In this document: positions 1-8,099 of the stretch, piece after piece
How the letters are laid out: every line of letters begins with the position of its first letter
Position numbering within the stretch: the stretch's first letter is position 1
Assembly (NCBI RefSeq): GCF_016629525.1
Contig: NZ_AP024269.1
Coordinates: 5,260,501-5,324,500 of the forward strand
Direction: 5' to 3'
Origin: Kaistia sp. 32K
GTDB lineage: Bacteria > Pseudomonadota > Alphaproteobacteria > Rhizobiales > Kaistiaceae
Length of the DNA: 64,000 nt
The notes under the pieces: model-generated
What the model was told of the DNA's origin: nothing
The model's database searches: none
The model's input: only the letters and a program-made list of their open reading frames with translations
Made by a program: the position numbers and the translations under genes

Positions 1-1734
1 ACGGTCTACCTGGGCCTGAAATTCGGGCCGGCCACGGTCGGCATGTTCCTGCCCGACGCCAAACTGGCCGACATCAAGTCGTCCAAGCGCTTCATGCCGG
101 TGGTGCGCACCATCCCGTCAGTGCACAAGCTGATGACGATGGAGTCGGCCGACGGCAGCGGGAAGAAGGCCGGCGAGGGCAACGTGCGGGTGCGCCAGAT
201 CGGCGAGGCCATGTTCGTGTTCAGCTGGACGACCGGCCGGGCCACCACCGAGTCGATCCCGATGGACATCCTGTCCTACGACGAAGTGCAGGAAATGACC
301 CTCGAGCAGATGGAGAAGACGCAGGAGCGTCTGTCCGCCTCCGACATCCGTTTCACTCTGATGGGCTCGACCGCCAACTGGCCAGACGCGGACATCCACC
401 ACTGGTACAAGCGCGGCAGCCAGCACCGCTTCCACACCGAGTGCCCGACCTGCGGGGTCAAGAAGGCGCTCGACGAGTATTTCCCTGACTGCATCAAGTT
501 CGACAAGGAGAGCGGCCTTTACCGGTACTGCTGCCCGGACGGCCACTGGCTGGATGACACCCAGCGCGGCGAGTGGATCGCCGACAACCCGGACGCGGAC
601 AAGCCGGTCGACCTGTCGGTGGAGAAGCGGAACCGCCCGCTGCGCATTCGCTCGATCCACTTCCCGCAGTTCCTGTCGCCGACGATCAGCGCGGAAGAGA
701 TCATCTTCGCGTACAACAACGCGACGGACATGAAGAACTTCTACAACCGGAAGCTGGGCAAGCCCTACCTCGACCCGTCGCAGGTTCCGGTCACCCTGGA
801 GCACCTGGCGAACTGCGAGAAGGCCGGCCTTGCCGCTGGCGTGAAGTGGAAGTCGCGCGCCACCGGCACCTTCATGGGCATCGACCAGATGGGCAACTTC
901 AACGTCCACGTCATCAAGGAGCGGCTGCCGGACGGACGCCAGGCCGTCATCCACGTGGAGGAGACCTACAGCGCCGACCCGTTCATGCGCTCGTCCGAGC
1001 TCATGGAGCTGTACGGCGTCGCGGTGTGCGTGGTCGAGATCAACCCCAACTACAACGACGCCAAGAAATTCGCCCACCGGCACCCGGGCAAGGTCTTCAT
1101 CTGCGACAGCTTCGGCTCGGTCAGGGAAGGCATGATCCAGTGGGGCGATGGGCCGAGGATGGACGCCTCCGATCGCCGGACAGACGAAGAGGCCCAGGAT
1201 CGCTACACCCTGCGGATGGATCAGTACAAGTGCATGCAGGTGAGCATGTCGCGGTTCACCACCGACGTTCCGTCGTGCGTGTTCCCTGATCGCCAGGGGC
1301 TGGCGCAGGAGGTTCTGGAGAAGGGCAAGCGCTTCGTCACGGCGATCCTACCGCGTGTCTTCCACCACTTCACCAAGACGGCCCTGGTGGCCGAGAAGGA
1401 CGAGGAGACCAACCAGTACACGCGGCGGGTCAAGAAGATCGGTATCGACCCGCACTTCAGCTACGCCAACATGCTCTGCGACGTGGCCTGGGCGCGCGCG
1501 CACGGCACGAGCACGTTCATTCTGCCGCAGTCAGAGCAGCCGAGGACGTCGGAGATGGGCGGCGCTGTCGTGCCGCGCCAATTGGCCGAGGTGCGGGAGC
1601 AGCTTGAGAGCGTGCAAGGCGACGTTTGCGGCCGCTGCATCAGCTACAGCGATGACACGCGCCGCTGCAGCGAGAACGAGTGCACGGTGAGAGCTGCAGA
1701 TCCAGGCTGCTGGGCCTTCATTGCGAGGGGGTGA
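1..1734 (+). CDS. Phage terminase large subunit (GpA type), 5' end cut by window
   Basis: ATP-driven DNA packaging motor and nuclease that cuts the concatemer and pumps DNA through the portal. The frame is open from base 1 (reads TVYLGLKFGPATVGM), so the start and the Walker A region lie outside the window. What is present is the end of the ATPase domain, a CPTCG zinc-knuckle-like stretch, and the RNase H-like nuclease domain with its spaced acidic residues (GIDQMGN, VVEINPNYNDA, GIDPHFSYANMLCDVAW). The C-terminus is a Cys-rich tail with a CGRC pair. The stop is 8 bases from the convergent stop of the minus-strand island, which separates this gene from the portal gene. Family assignment is from recognised GpA-type motifs. 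Confidence 0.88.
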   Translation, partial: TVYLGLKFGPATVGMFLPDAKLADIKSSKRFMPVVRTIPSVHKLMTMESADGSGKKAGEGNVRVRQIGEAMFVFSWTTGRATTESIPMDILSYDEVQEMTLEQMEKTQERLSASDIRFTLMGSTANWPDADIHHWYKRGSQHRFHTECPTCGVKKALDEYFPDCIKFDKESGLYRYCCPDGHWLDDTQRGEWIADNPDADKPVDLSVEKRNRPLRIRSIHFPQFLSPTISAEEIIFAYNNATDMKNFYNRKLGKPYLDPSQVPVTLEHLANCEKAGLAAGVKWKSRATGTFMGIDQMGNFNVHVIKERLPDGRQAVIHVEETYSADPFMRSSELMELYGVAVCVVEINPNYNDAKKFAHRHPGKVFICDSFGSVREGMIQWGDGPRMDASDRRTDEEAQDRYTLRMDQYKCMQVSMSRFTTDVPSCVFPDRQGLAQEVLEKGKRFVTAILPRVFHHFTKTALVAEKDEETNQYTRRVKKIGIDPHFSYANMLCDVAWARAHGTSTFILPQSEQPRTSEMGGAVVPRQLAEVREQLESVQGDVCGRCISYSDDTRRCSENECTVRAADPGCWAFIARG

Positions 1735-1741
1735 CGCCGCA

Positions 1742-1927
1742 CTATTCCGTGCGGCGACCCCAGATCAGCTCTGCCGCTGCAGCGGCGGCGAACAGCGCCA
1801 TGCTCAGCAGGTAGTAGCTGTTCATCGCCATCGTGCCGGTGCCGGCGATGGCTGAGTCCTGGGAGACGTTCTTGAATACGCCGAAGCAGAGGACGATGGC
1901 GGCCAGGGTGAAGATGAACTTGCTCAT
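1742..1927 (-). CDS. Small membrane protein, 61 aa
   Basis: Unknown function. Two hydrophobic segments (about residues 4-18 and 38-54) flank a short polar loop and the C-terminus is WGRRTE, so a small two-pass inner-membrane protein is likely. An AGGAG Shine-Dalgarno sequence sits 6-7 bases before the ATG, which supports it as a real gene. It is the last gene of the minus-strand island that starts with the 197-aa protein at 3690, and its stop is convergent with the terminase stop. Confidence 0.6.
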   Translation of the reverse strand: MSKFIFTLAAIVLCFGVFKNVSQDSAIAGTGTMAMNSYYLLSMALFAAAAAAELIWGRRTE

Positions 1928-1953
1928 GATTGCTCCTTTGCTCCGGGCGTAGC

Positions 1954-2085
1954 TTATTTGCCGGTGGTTGTCGATGCTGCGGCCAGCGGCTCGGCCTTCT
2001 TGTGGTCAGCCAGCTGCTGGCGCTCCATCTCCGGCCAAGCCTGCCGGCGGCGAGTGGCCGCGCGGGATTGTGTCAGTCGTCGCAT
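1954..2085 (-). CDS. Very small basic protein, 43 aa
   Basis: Short reading frame MRRLTQSRAATRRRQAWPEM... ending TTTGK, with a Shine-Dalgarno AAGGAAA six bases upstream of the ATG. The N-terminal half is Arg-rich and the C-terminal half Ala/Lys-rich, with no predicted membrane segment. It lies between rdgC and the 61-aa membrane protein on the same strand, filling what would otherwise be a gap in the operon. Function not recognised. The ribosome binding site and operon position are the only support. Confidence 0.5.
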   Translation of the reverse strand: MRRLTQSRAATRRRQAWPEMERQQLADHKKAEPLAAASTTTGK

Positions 2086-2127
2086 GAGGTTTCCTTGGTG
2101 GTGGCCCGGCCGAAGCCGGGCACGTGG

Positions 2128-3039
2128 TCAGGCCGAGGCCTGTTCGCCGTCTTCTTCGGGCTGGTAGCCCAGCAGGTTGCAGAGCTCATTGAGCGCGCTG
2201 GTGAACTGCAGCGTTTGGACGGATGCGTCGTGCTGCCAGGCAGCGACAGCATCCAGCGCGTCGTCATCGCTCTCGACGTCATCGAAGCGCACCGCCTTGA
2301 AGTGGAAGTCGCTGGTCAGCTTGAACTCGACGTCGTTGTACTCCAGCGCCAGGCGCTCGACCTGGAAGCCTTTGTCGATAGCCTCGATCAGGCCCTGGCT
2401 GGCGGTATCCAGATTGCTCAGGCTGTAGGAGACCTTCTGGCCGCCATTCTTCAGTGCGACGGTGGTTCCGACCACGAAGCCCTCGAAGGCGCCGCCGTCC
2501 ACCAGGTGCTTTTTCAGGCGGGTGGTGAGGCCATTCTTGATGTCGCTGATATTGATCGTGGTGGTTTTCACGCTGCCGACCACATGAATCAGGTAGTGCA
2601 CCAGCGTGTTGGCGAGGCTCTTGCTGCCGGTGGCGACGATCAGCATCTGGTCATTGGTACGATAGAAGGCCGGGATGATCGCGGTCTTGACCAGCGCGGT
2701 TTTCGCCAGCTCGACGTGCACCTGCTCGTAGATGGCGATGCGCTCGATCTTTTTCATGCGGCCGCCGTTACGCTCCTCGATAGCTGCGATGCGTTCGGCC
2801 GCCTTTGCCTTCACGATAGCCTTCGGCAGGATCTTCTCGTCGTAGCGCAGGTGGAATGCGAAGCCGCCATTGAACTCGGTGACCAGCTCATTGCTGATCT
2901 TGTTCGGCACGAAGCTGGGGCGGGACAGCATGGTCTCGCCGATGGGTGCATAGGGCAGCTCGGCGAGGTGCTTGGCGAGCTGAGCTGCGGTCGGGAGCTC
3001 AGCCTTGTAGACGATGGCGTTGGGGATGATCTTGTGCAT
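2128..3039 (-). CDS. rdgC: RdgC-like recombination-associated protein
   Basis: 303 aa, the usual length of RdgC, a ring-forming DNA-binding protein that in Escherichia coli and Neisseria limits RecA filament assembly and inhibits exonuclease. Recognisable RdgC features include the N-terminal block with GETMLSRPSFV and EFNGGFAFHLRYDEKILPKAIV, and the middle block ERIAIYEQVHVELAKTAL followed by ATGSKSLANTLV. The ATG has a strong AAGGAAAGG ribosome site. Its leader repeats that of the upstream gene at 3690. In a phage, such a protein could protect replicating DNA ends or tune host recombination (inference). It sits with dUTPase in a minus-strand DNA-metabolism island inside the late region. Confidence 0.85.
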   Translation of the reverse strand: MHKIIPNAIVYKAELPTAAQLAKHLAELPYAPIGETMLSRPSFVPNKISNELVTEFNGGFAFHLRYDEKILPKAIVKAKAAERIAAIEERNGGRMKKIERIAIYEQVHVELAKTALVKTAIIPAFYRTNDQMLIVATGSKSLANTLVHYLIHVVGSVKTTTINISDIKNGLTTRLKKHLVDGGAFEGFVVGTTVALKNGGQKVSYSLSNLDTASQGLIEAIDKGFQVERLALEYNDVEFKLTSDFHFKAVRFDDVESDDDALDAVAAWQHDASVQTLQFTSALNELCNLLGYQPEEDGEQASA

Positions 3040-3096
3040 GTTCCTTTCCTTCTTGAGTGGGTGCCGGCCAACCGGGCCGGCTTCGGGGTGGGTGGC

Positions 3097-3690
3097 TTAC
3101 TCTTCCTCGTCTTCCTTGGGTTCGAGGATCGCCAGGAACTCTTCCTCAGTGGGAAGCGCATCGAGCTGGAAGGTGTGCCAGTGCTTGATCGGCGTGTACT
3201 TCTCGCCGCGATGCTGCTGGTCTGCCTTGCCTGCCAGGAATGCGAAGCGCTCGCCCTCGGCCAGCGGTTCTTGGTTGAAGCCCCGGAAGACCTCGAAGGT
3301 GCCCTTGTCGAGGTCGATCACGTAGGCGAATTCGCAGAAGAGCGAGTCAGCGGCGAAAGTGAGACTGTCGAGCAGGCTGATGCCGCCGGTATCAGCCTGG
3401 CTGATGATGTTCAGGATGTCAGCGCCACGGTCACGGCTCAGGTGGCCATACTTCTTGCCTTCGCCCATCAGTCCGCTGTCGTCGCGCAGTTCGGCATTGA
3501 TAGCGTCACACTGCTCTTGGGTGAGGTAGCTGATGGCAGCCACTTTCTCAGTGAACTGCGGCTTGTCCATGCCGCGCAGGAAGCGCAGCGCGGTCAGGCC
3601 CTGGCCGCTCGGGTAGCCGTCCCATTGCCCGTACTGGGCGACCTTGTATTCACCGCCGAGCACAACACACGTCAGATTTCGAGTTCCCAT
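3097..3690 (-). CDS. Conserved phage hypothetical protein, 197 aa (MGTRNLT family)
   Basis: Begins MGTRNLTCVVLGGEYKVAQYGQWDGYPSG, a start I associate with a widespread phage family of unknown function. The C-terminus is strongly acidic (EPKEDEEE). A frame extension upstream to 3774 exists, but AGGAAAGG lies just before the ATG at 3690 and a promoter lies inside the extension, so the shorter form is chosen. First gene of the minus-strand transcript that continues through rdgC and two small genes. No catalytic motif was recognised. Confidence 0.72.
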   Translation of the reverse strand: MGTRNLTCVVLGGEYKVAQYGQWDGYPSGQGLTALRFLRGMDKPQFTEKVAAISYLTQEQCDAINAELRDDSGLMGEGKKYGHLSRDRGADILNIISQADTGGISLLDSLTFAADSLFCEFAYVIDLDKGTFEVFRGFNQEPLAEGERFAFLAGKADQQHRGEKYTPIKHWHTFQLDALPTEEEFLAILEPKEDEEE

Positions 3691-3749
3691 TTTCCTTTCC
3701 TGCTTGAGTAGTAGTTGGATTATTGGCCGCAAATCTGCGACCTGCTCAA

Positions 3750-3779
3750 ATAATACTTTATCAAATTTAAGCATTGCAA
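3750..3779 (-). promoter_or_regulatory. Sigma70-like promoter of the rdgC operon
   Basis: Read on the minus strand: -35 TTGCAA (3774-3779), an 18-nt spacer and -10 TATTAT (3750-3755), in an AT-rich patch of otherwise GC-rich DNA. The transcript would start about 55 bases before the ATG at 3690. Confidence 0.6.
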
Positions 3780-3790
3780 GTGTTTAAACA

Positions 3791-3817
3791 AAGAAAAACC
3801 CTCCACTAGGGAGGGTT
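3791..3817 (-). terminator. Intrinsic terminator after tRNA-Thr
   Basis: Arms AACCCTCC (3797-3804) and GGAGGGTT (3810-3817) around a 5-nt loop. On the minus strand they are followed by a T-rich run (plus-strand AAGAAA at 3791-3796). It separates the dUTPase/tRNA-Thr transcript from the rdgC promoter. Confidence 0.7.
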
Positions 3818-3912
3818 CTTCTTGGCCTGATCGCCCAGGCGGCCAACCTGTAACCCGCCAGCGTCCGCTCCTGCGTCGGCTGGTGGCGCCCCGTGTCGTG
3901 TTTGCGGGGATC

Positions 3913-3988
3913 TGGTGCCGGCAGCAGGTCTCGAACCCACGGCCTCGTCCTTACAAGGGACTTGCTCTGCCAACTGAGCTATGCCGGC
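3913..3988 (-). tRNA. tRNA-Thr(UGU)
   Basis: 76-nt cloverleaf on the minus strand. The acceptor GCCGGCA pairs with TGCCGGC, followed by discriminator A and an encoded CCA. The D-arm is TAGCTCAGTTGGCAGAGC, the anticodon loop CTTGTAA gives anticodon TGT, and the T-arm is GTGGG-TTCGAGA-CCTGC. It is phage-borne and lies downstream of dUTPase, reading the rarer ACA codon and presumably wobbling to ACG. Confidence 0.93.
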
Positions 3989-4067
3989 GAATGCCGGTTA
4001 CTGCGTCCGGCGCCCTTCTGCTGGCCGTAGGCCATGGGCAGTGACCTCATGGAAGAGGTGAGCGGCA

Positions 4068-4097
4068 AGTATATCGAAGCAAAAAAGGCTACGGCAA
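4068..4097 (-). promoter_or_regulatory. Sigma70-like promoter before tRNA-Thr
   Basis: Minus strand: -35 TTGCCG (4092-4097), an 18-nt spacer and -10 TATACT (4068-4073), located about 80 bases upstream of the tRNA 5' end and just past the dUTPase stop. Confidence 0.5.
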
Positions 4098-4103
4098 CCC
4101 CTT

Positions 4104-4547
4104 TTAATTGCCGGTCGAGCCGAAGCCGCCGGCGCCGCGCTCGGTGCTGGACAGTTCGTCAGCCTCGACGAGCTGCACCATCGGAATTGGCAGGATCATG
4201 GCCTGGGCGATGCGGTCGCCGTCGCGCAGCTTGGCGCAGCGGTGATCGCCGGAGGCGTCGAAGCGCAGGGCCACCTTCAGCTCTCCGCGATAGTCGCTGT
4301 CGATCACGCCAACGCAGTTCGACAGGCGAGTTGCCTCCTTGAAGCCGTGACCGCTACGGCTGAAGACCAGCATGACGTAGCCGAACGGAATCTCGAAGGC
4401 GAGGCCGGTGGAGAAGATCCAGCCGTGCTGATCCTTCGGGTGCGGTACCCCATCACCCAAGGCCACCAGGTCGAAGCACGCGGCGCCAGTTGTGGCGTGA
4501 TGCGGCAGAACTGCCGACTCGTGCAGCTTTTTCACTTTGACTTGCAA
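4104..4547 (-). CDS. dut: dUTP diphosphatase (dUTPase)
   Basis: Hydrolyses dUTP to dUMP and pyrophosphate, keeping uracil out of phage DNA and supplying dTMP synthesis. All five trimeric dUTPase motifs are visible in 147 aa: GAACFDLVA (motif 1), SRSG (2), GVIDSDYRGE (3, with the catalytic Asp), GDRIAQAMI (4), and the C-terminal Gly-rich arm ERGAGGFGSTG (5). The start is a TTG preceded by GAGGAAAGGA. An ATG start would lose motif 1. It is in the minus-strand island with tRNA-Thr downstream and a zinc-ribbon gene upstream. Confidence 0.95.
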   Translation of the reverse strand: MQVKVKKLHESAVLPHHATTGAACFDLVALGDGVPHPKDQHGWIFSTGLAFEIPFGYVMLVFSRSGHGFKEATRLSNCVGVIDSDYRGELKVALRFDASGDHRCAKLRDGDRIAQAMILPIPMVQLVEADELSSTERGAGGFGSTGN

Positions 4548-4571
4548 AATCCTTTCCTCTTGCTGGTGATG

Positions 4572-4772
4572 TCATGCCGCTTGCTTGCGGCGGTTTGCTT
4601 GCTGTTGTGCCCGGCACGCCCGGCATTCGTTGTGGTAGTGGCCGCGACTGTGGATGAAGCTGTAGAACTCGTCAGTCTGCGGCCACCACTCTTGGCAGCG
4701 GCTGCAAGATTTCTCAGTCTCGCCGTCTACTTTGCGAACAACAGGGCGCCCGGCGTAGTACCGAACGATCAT
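4572..4772 (-). CDS. Small zinc-ribbon protein, 66 aa
   Basis: Contains CSRC ... CRAC around an aromatic stretch (EWWPQTDEFYSFIHS), the pattern of the zinc ribbon that precedes HNH or endonuclease VII domains in many phage proteins. Here it stands alone, without a nuclease domain. The ATG at 4772 has AGGA eight bases upstream. An in-frame GTG at 4799 would add nine residues but has no ribosome site. It starts the minus-strand group with dUTPase. It could bind nucleic acid or zinc; no function is known. Confidence 0.6.
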   Translation of the reverse strand: MIVRYYAGRPVVRKVDGETEKSCSRCQEWWPQTDEFYSFIHSRGHYHNECRACRAQQQANRRKQAA

Positions 4773-4842
4773 GTGTTGCTGTCCTATTGTTGGGCTCACG
4801 AGTAATGTTACTCAAAAAAGCTTGAGAAGCACAACGCCGGTT

Positions 4843-4858
4843 GTCGTGATGGCATCCT
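4843..4858 (+). promoter_or_regulatory. Late motif copy 1 (before portal)
   Basis: GTCGTGAT-GG-CATCCT, one copy of the recurrent element GTCGTGAC-N2-CAN(A/C)(A/C)T. It ends six bases before the portal ATG, which has no Shine-Dalgarno sequence. This fits a -10-like box with transcription starting at the ATG. Confidence 0.6.
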
Positions 4859-4864
4859 TTCGCC

Positions 4865-6478
4865 ATGACCGACAATGCCATCGAAGTAGCTCACAACCCC
4901 GCAGCGCCTGCCGACGAGCAGCGCGATGCCATGCGCGTTGCGCAGCAGGCAGCGATGCCGTCCAGCGTGCCCGACACCATGGAGCTGGTGCGCTACGTCG
5001 CCGAGCAGTTCGAGGCGCAGCAGTTCGAGAAGGCGTTCACCAAGCCGAACGTGATCCCGTTCCCGAGCCGGGCCGTGCGCGAGAAGGCGCCAGGCATGCA
5101 GTCCGTCTGGATCGACGAGCAGCGCGTGCAGGTGATGGGCGACTGGGTGGAGCGACCCAGCAACTTCAGCTTCGACATGATGCGCACCATGGTCGACCAG
5201 ACGCCGGTGCTGTCGGCCGTCATGCTGACGCGCCAGCGCCAGGTGCGCCGCTTCTGCCGCGCGCAGGCTGGCGGCAAGGGGCCTGGCTTCCAGATCAAGC
5301 TCAAGGATGAAACCCTGAAGCTCGGCAAGGATGAAGCGCAGTCGATCCAGCTGCTCGAAGGCTTCTTCACGAACTGCGGCTGGGAGTCGAACCCGCGCCA
5401 GCGCGCCAGGCTCAAGCGTGACAACTTCTCGAACTTCATGAGCAAGTTGGTGCGCGACACCCTGACGATGGACAGCGCCGCCATCGAGACCGAGTACAAG
5501 CGCGACCGCTCTCGAGGCCTGGACGGCCTGTACGCCGTGGACGGCGCCACGATCCGGCTGTGCACCGAGGTCGGCTACCGCGGCGACGACGAGATTTTCG
5601 CGCTGCAGGTGGTCGAGGGCATGATCCGCTCGGCCTACACCTACAACGACCTGATCTATGTGCCCCGCAACCCGCGCAGCGACGTGTTGTCTGCCGGCTA
5701 CGGCATGGCCGAGACAGAGCTGCTGGTGCGTGTGGTGACCGGCTACCTCAACGCCTTCACCTACAACACGAAGTATTTCGACAGCAATGCCATCCCCAAG
5801 GGGCTCCTGCACCTGGCCGGCGACTACGGCCAGGACGACCTGAATGCGTTCCGGCGCTACTGGAACAGCATGATCAAGGGCATCAACAATGCCTGGTCGC
5901 TGCCGATCATGGTGTCGAAGAACGGCGAGTCGAAAGCCCAGTTCGAGCGCCTGAACGCCGACGTCGACGAGATCATGTTCGCCAAGTGGATGACGTTTCT
6001 CACGAGCATCATCTGCGCGATCTACGGCATGGCGCCGGACGAAATCAACTTCGAGTCCTTCACGGCCGGCACGTCGAGCCTGTCCGGCAGCGACACCGAA
6101 GAGAAGCTGATCAACTCGAAGGACAAGGGCCTTCGCCCGCTGCTGGCGTACTTCGAGGATCTGTTCAGCGACTACGTCGTCGCGGAGTTCGGCGACAAAT
6201 ACTGCTTCCGCTGGACTGGCCTGGACGACGTCACGCCGGCGCAGGCCTGGGAAGAAGAGAAGGCGCTGAGCACCCTGAACGAAGCTCGCAAGGCGCGCGG
6301 TTGGGACGAGATCAAGGAAGACTGGGGTAACGCACCCCTGAACCCGAACCTCATGGGCGCCTACATGCAGGCGAACCAGCCGCAGGGCGACGAGCCGGAT
6401 GGCGGCCAGCCTGGTGGCGATGGCGACGACGATCTGGCAAAATCCTTCGGTCTGCCGGTGCTCAGGGTCGAGCCTTGA
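4865..6478 (+). CDS. Phage portal protein
   Basis: 537 aa. Forms the dodecameric ring at one capsid vertex through which DNA is packaged and which joins the neck. It has portal-family character: an N-terminal wing containing TPVLSAVMLTRQRQV, a central region YNDLIYVPRNPRSD...YGMAETELL typical of HK97/lambda-type portals, a long stem helix region, and an acidic Gly/Asp-rich C-terminus. It is followed by the Mu F-like gene, the usual order. The ATG has no Shine-Dalgarno sequence and lies six bases after a late-motif copy. Confidence 0.88.
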   Translation: MTDNAIEVAHNPAAPADEQRDAMRVAQQAAMPSSVPDTMELVRYVAEQFEAQQFEKAFTKPNVIPFPSRAVREKAPGMQSVWIDEQRVQVMGDWVERPSNFSFDMMRTMVDQTPVLSAVMLTRQRQVRRFCRAQAGGKGPGFQIKLKDETLKLGKDEAQSIQLLEGFFTNCGWESNPRQRARLKRDNFSNFMSKLVRDTLTMDSAAIETEYKRDRSRGLDGLYAVDGATIRLCTEVGYRGDDEIFALQVVEGMIRSAYTYNDLIYVPRNPRSDVLSAGYGMAETELLVRVVTGYLNAFTYNTKYFDSNAIPKGLLHLAGDYGQDDLNAFRRYWNSMIKGINNAWSLPIMVSKNGESKAQFERLNADVDEIMFAKWMTFLTSIICAIYGMAPDEINFESFTAGTSSLSGSDTEEKLINSKDKGLRPLLAYFEDLFSDYVVAEFGDKYCFRWTGLDDVTPAQAWEEEKALSTLNEARKARGWDEIKEDWGNAPLNPNLMGAYMQANQPQGDEPDGGQPGGDGDDDLAKSFGLPVLRVEP

Positions 6479-6719
6479 GCCGGTAGCGCACAGAACCATG
6501 CCCACGACACCCTGACGCCTGACAGGGGCTGGCCGGGGCTAAACGGCCAGGTCTTTCCGCCACGCGCGGCTCGTGGTCTGATTGGTGGCGACACCAGTCG
6601 GCAGGCACAGCTGAGAGCGCAGCCCTGAGCCGGCACGGATGCCGGTAGCCGTATCGGGGAAGTCCTTGCCCTGGGCAACCAGGGCGGGGCACCACCCGCC
6701 ACGCAGAACCGGAAATCCC
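6479..6719 (+). ncRNA. Hairpin-rich spacer, possible structured RNA
   Basis: 241 nt without a credible gene. It holds several strong hairpins: CTGGCCG/CGGCCAG (6529-6535/6544-6550), CCGGCA/TGCCGG with a 4-nt loop (6630-6645), and GCCCTGG/CCAGGGC closed by a GCAA (GNRA) tetraloop (6668-6685). The only frames through it are shadows or an upstream extension of the next gene. It may be a structured leader or a separate small RNA. The evidence is pairing by eye only. Confidence 0.4.
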
Positions 6720-7865
6720 ATGAATCTCTTGGTCGACCTCTACCCGCTCAGCCAAGCCGCCACCGACGACGCGCTCGAGTACATCTACAAGTCCACCCAT
6801 GACCACGATGCCGGCATCTGGCAGCCGCACGAGTCGGTGCTGATCCGTCGCCTGATCGAGCTGTTCACGCAGCGCGGCCTCGACCGCCTGGCGCACGTCA
6901 AGGAGCAGATCCTTGCCTGGGAGACCGGTGCCAACCACAAGGCCGGCGCAGCGCATCCCGTGACGCCGCCTGGCATGATGGAGCGTTGGAGCGACGCCGA
7001 GCTTGGCCTGGTGCGCCTGTATCTGGAGAGCCTGCCGCCGGCGCAGTGGTCGCTCGACGACCACATGATGGCGGTGGACTACGTGGTGCAGCGCTACCTG
7101 CCGGCCGACGTGTTGAAGACCGAGGCCGAGTGGCTGGCCACGCGGGCCGGCATGATGGGCAAGGTGCAGGCGAACATGACCGCTGCTGCGAGCCCTGCTG
7201 CCGCCGACAAGATCCTGGCCGCGCTGCCCAGCACGGTGGCGCAGGCGGCCACCCAGTTCAGCCTCGGCGCGCAGCAGAAGGCCGTGCTGGAGTTCGCCCG
7301 GGTCAGGACTGCCGAGAACGTGCGTGCCCTGACCGAGACTGTTCGGCACCGCATGCGCGGCGTGATCGTGCAGCACCTGCAGGACGAGCAGACCAAGGCG
7401 GCCGGTACTCCCGGCCAGGCCCTGCAAAGCAAGCTGTTCGATGAGTTCGCCACCCTGAACCGCGACTGGCGCCGCATCGCTGTGACCGAGGCCGGCGAGG
7501 CCCAGACGCAGGGGTTCATCGCCAGCCTGGAGCCTGGCACCAAGGTCAAGCGCGTCGAGGTCTATGCGACGGCCTGCGGCTTCTGCAAGAAGATCGACGG
7601 CGTGGTGGCCACTGTGGTGTCGCCAGACCATCCTGACAAAGACCCTGACACGATGATCTGGGTCGGCAAGAACAACATCGGCCGGTCGGCCTCGCCGATG
7701 AAGCGCGTCGGCGGCGTGCTGGTACCGCGCGAGCGGCACGAGCGCTACTGGTTGCCCGCGGGGCTATCTCACCCCCACTGCAGAGGAAGATGGGTTCCTG
7801 TCATCGAGGATCACCCCGGCGACGACCCTGAATTCGGAAACTGGCTACGGGAGATACTGGCATGA
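6720..7865 (+). CDS. Minor head protein, Mu gpF-like domain
   Basis: 381 aa. The C-terminal third carries the SPP1 gp7/Mu gpF signature: YATACGFCKKIDG followed by HPHCRGRWVPV, the conserved Cys/His pattern of phage minor head (head morphogenesis) proteins. These are incorporated in few copies near the portal and may help eject or organise DNA. The N-terminal two thirds are helical. The ATG at 6720 has GGAAA upstream; an ATG at 6639 lies inside the structured spacer and is less likely. Its stop overlaps the next start (ATGA). Confidence 0.82.
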   Translation: MNLLVDLYPLSQAATDDALEYIYKSTHDHDAGIWQPHESVLIRRLIELFTQRGLDRLAHVKEQILAWETGANHKAGAAHPVTPPGMMERWSDAELGLVRLYLESLPPAQWSLDDHMMAVDYVVQRYLPADVLKTEAEWLATRAGMMGKVQANMTAAASPAAADKILAALPSTVAQAATQFSLGAQQKAVLEFARVRTAENVRALTETVRHRMRGVIVQHLQDEQTKAAGTPGQALQSKLFDEFATLNRDWRRIAVTEAGEAQTQGFIASLEPGTKVKRVEVYATACGFCKKIDGVVATVVSPDHPDKDPDTMIWVGKNNIGRSASPMKRVGGVLVPRERHERYWLPAGLSHPHCRGRWVPVIEDHPGDDPEFGNWLREILA

Positions 7866-8056
7866 GACAGGTGCTGATTGCGGGCTTCATTTCCTTGGCT
7901 GCAGCGTGCCAGCCGGCCCTGGCCAGTCAGTGCTACACACTGCCCGGCGACGCCAAGGTCATCTGCCTGGCGTTCGAGCGGAAGGATCGCAGCATGTGCT
8001 ACGCCGTGCAGGACAGCGCCGAGCGGGCCAAGTGCTTGGCATTTGTCGGCAAATAG
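7862..8056 (+). CDS. Small exported Cys-rich protein, 64 aa
   Basis: Overlaps the upstream stop by ATGA, so it is translationally coupled to the minor head gene. An N-terminal signal peptide (RQ, then a hydrophobic stretch, then PALA) is followed by a ~43-residue mature part with four Cys residues, which could form two disulfides in the periplasm. LAAAC at the signal end is only a weak lipobox. Function unknown; the position in a head operon is odd for an exported protein. It is the last gene before the large noncoding region. Confidence 0.6.
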   Translation: MRQVLIAGFISLAAACQPALASQCYTLPGDAKVICLAFERKDRSMCYAVQDSAERAKCLAFVGK

Positions 8057-8059
8057 GTG

Positions 8060-8089
8060 TTGCGTTCCTTTTTTGTTCTTTGGTAGGAT
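8060..8089 (+). promoter_or_regulatory. Sigma70-like promoter for the large noncoding RNA
   Basis: -35 TTGCGT (8060-8065), an 18-nt spacer and -10 TAGGAT (8084-8089), in the only T-rich patch of the region. The predicted start near 8096-8098 falls directly before the first hairpin-forming repeat, so the RNA would begin with that hairpin. Confidence 0.5.
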
Positions 8090-8099
8090 TCTTTCCGTG

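Noticed and set aside
1930..3711. 593-codon open frame on the plus strand
   Set aside because: It is antisense to rdgC and the 197-aa gene, which have strong ribosome sites and family matches; its composition is that of a GC-rich shadow frame.
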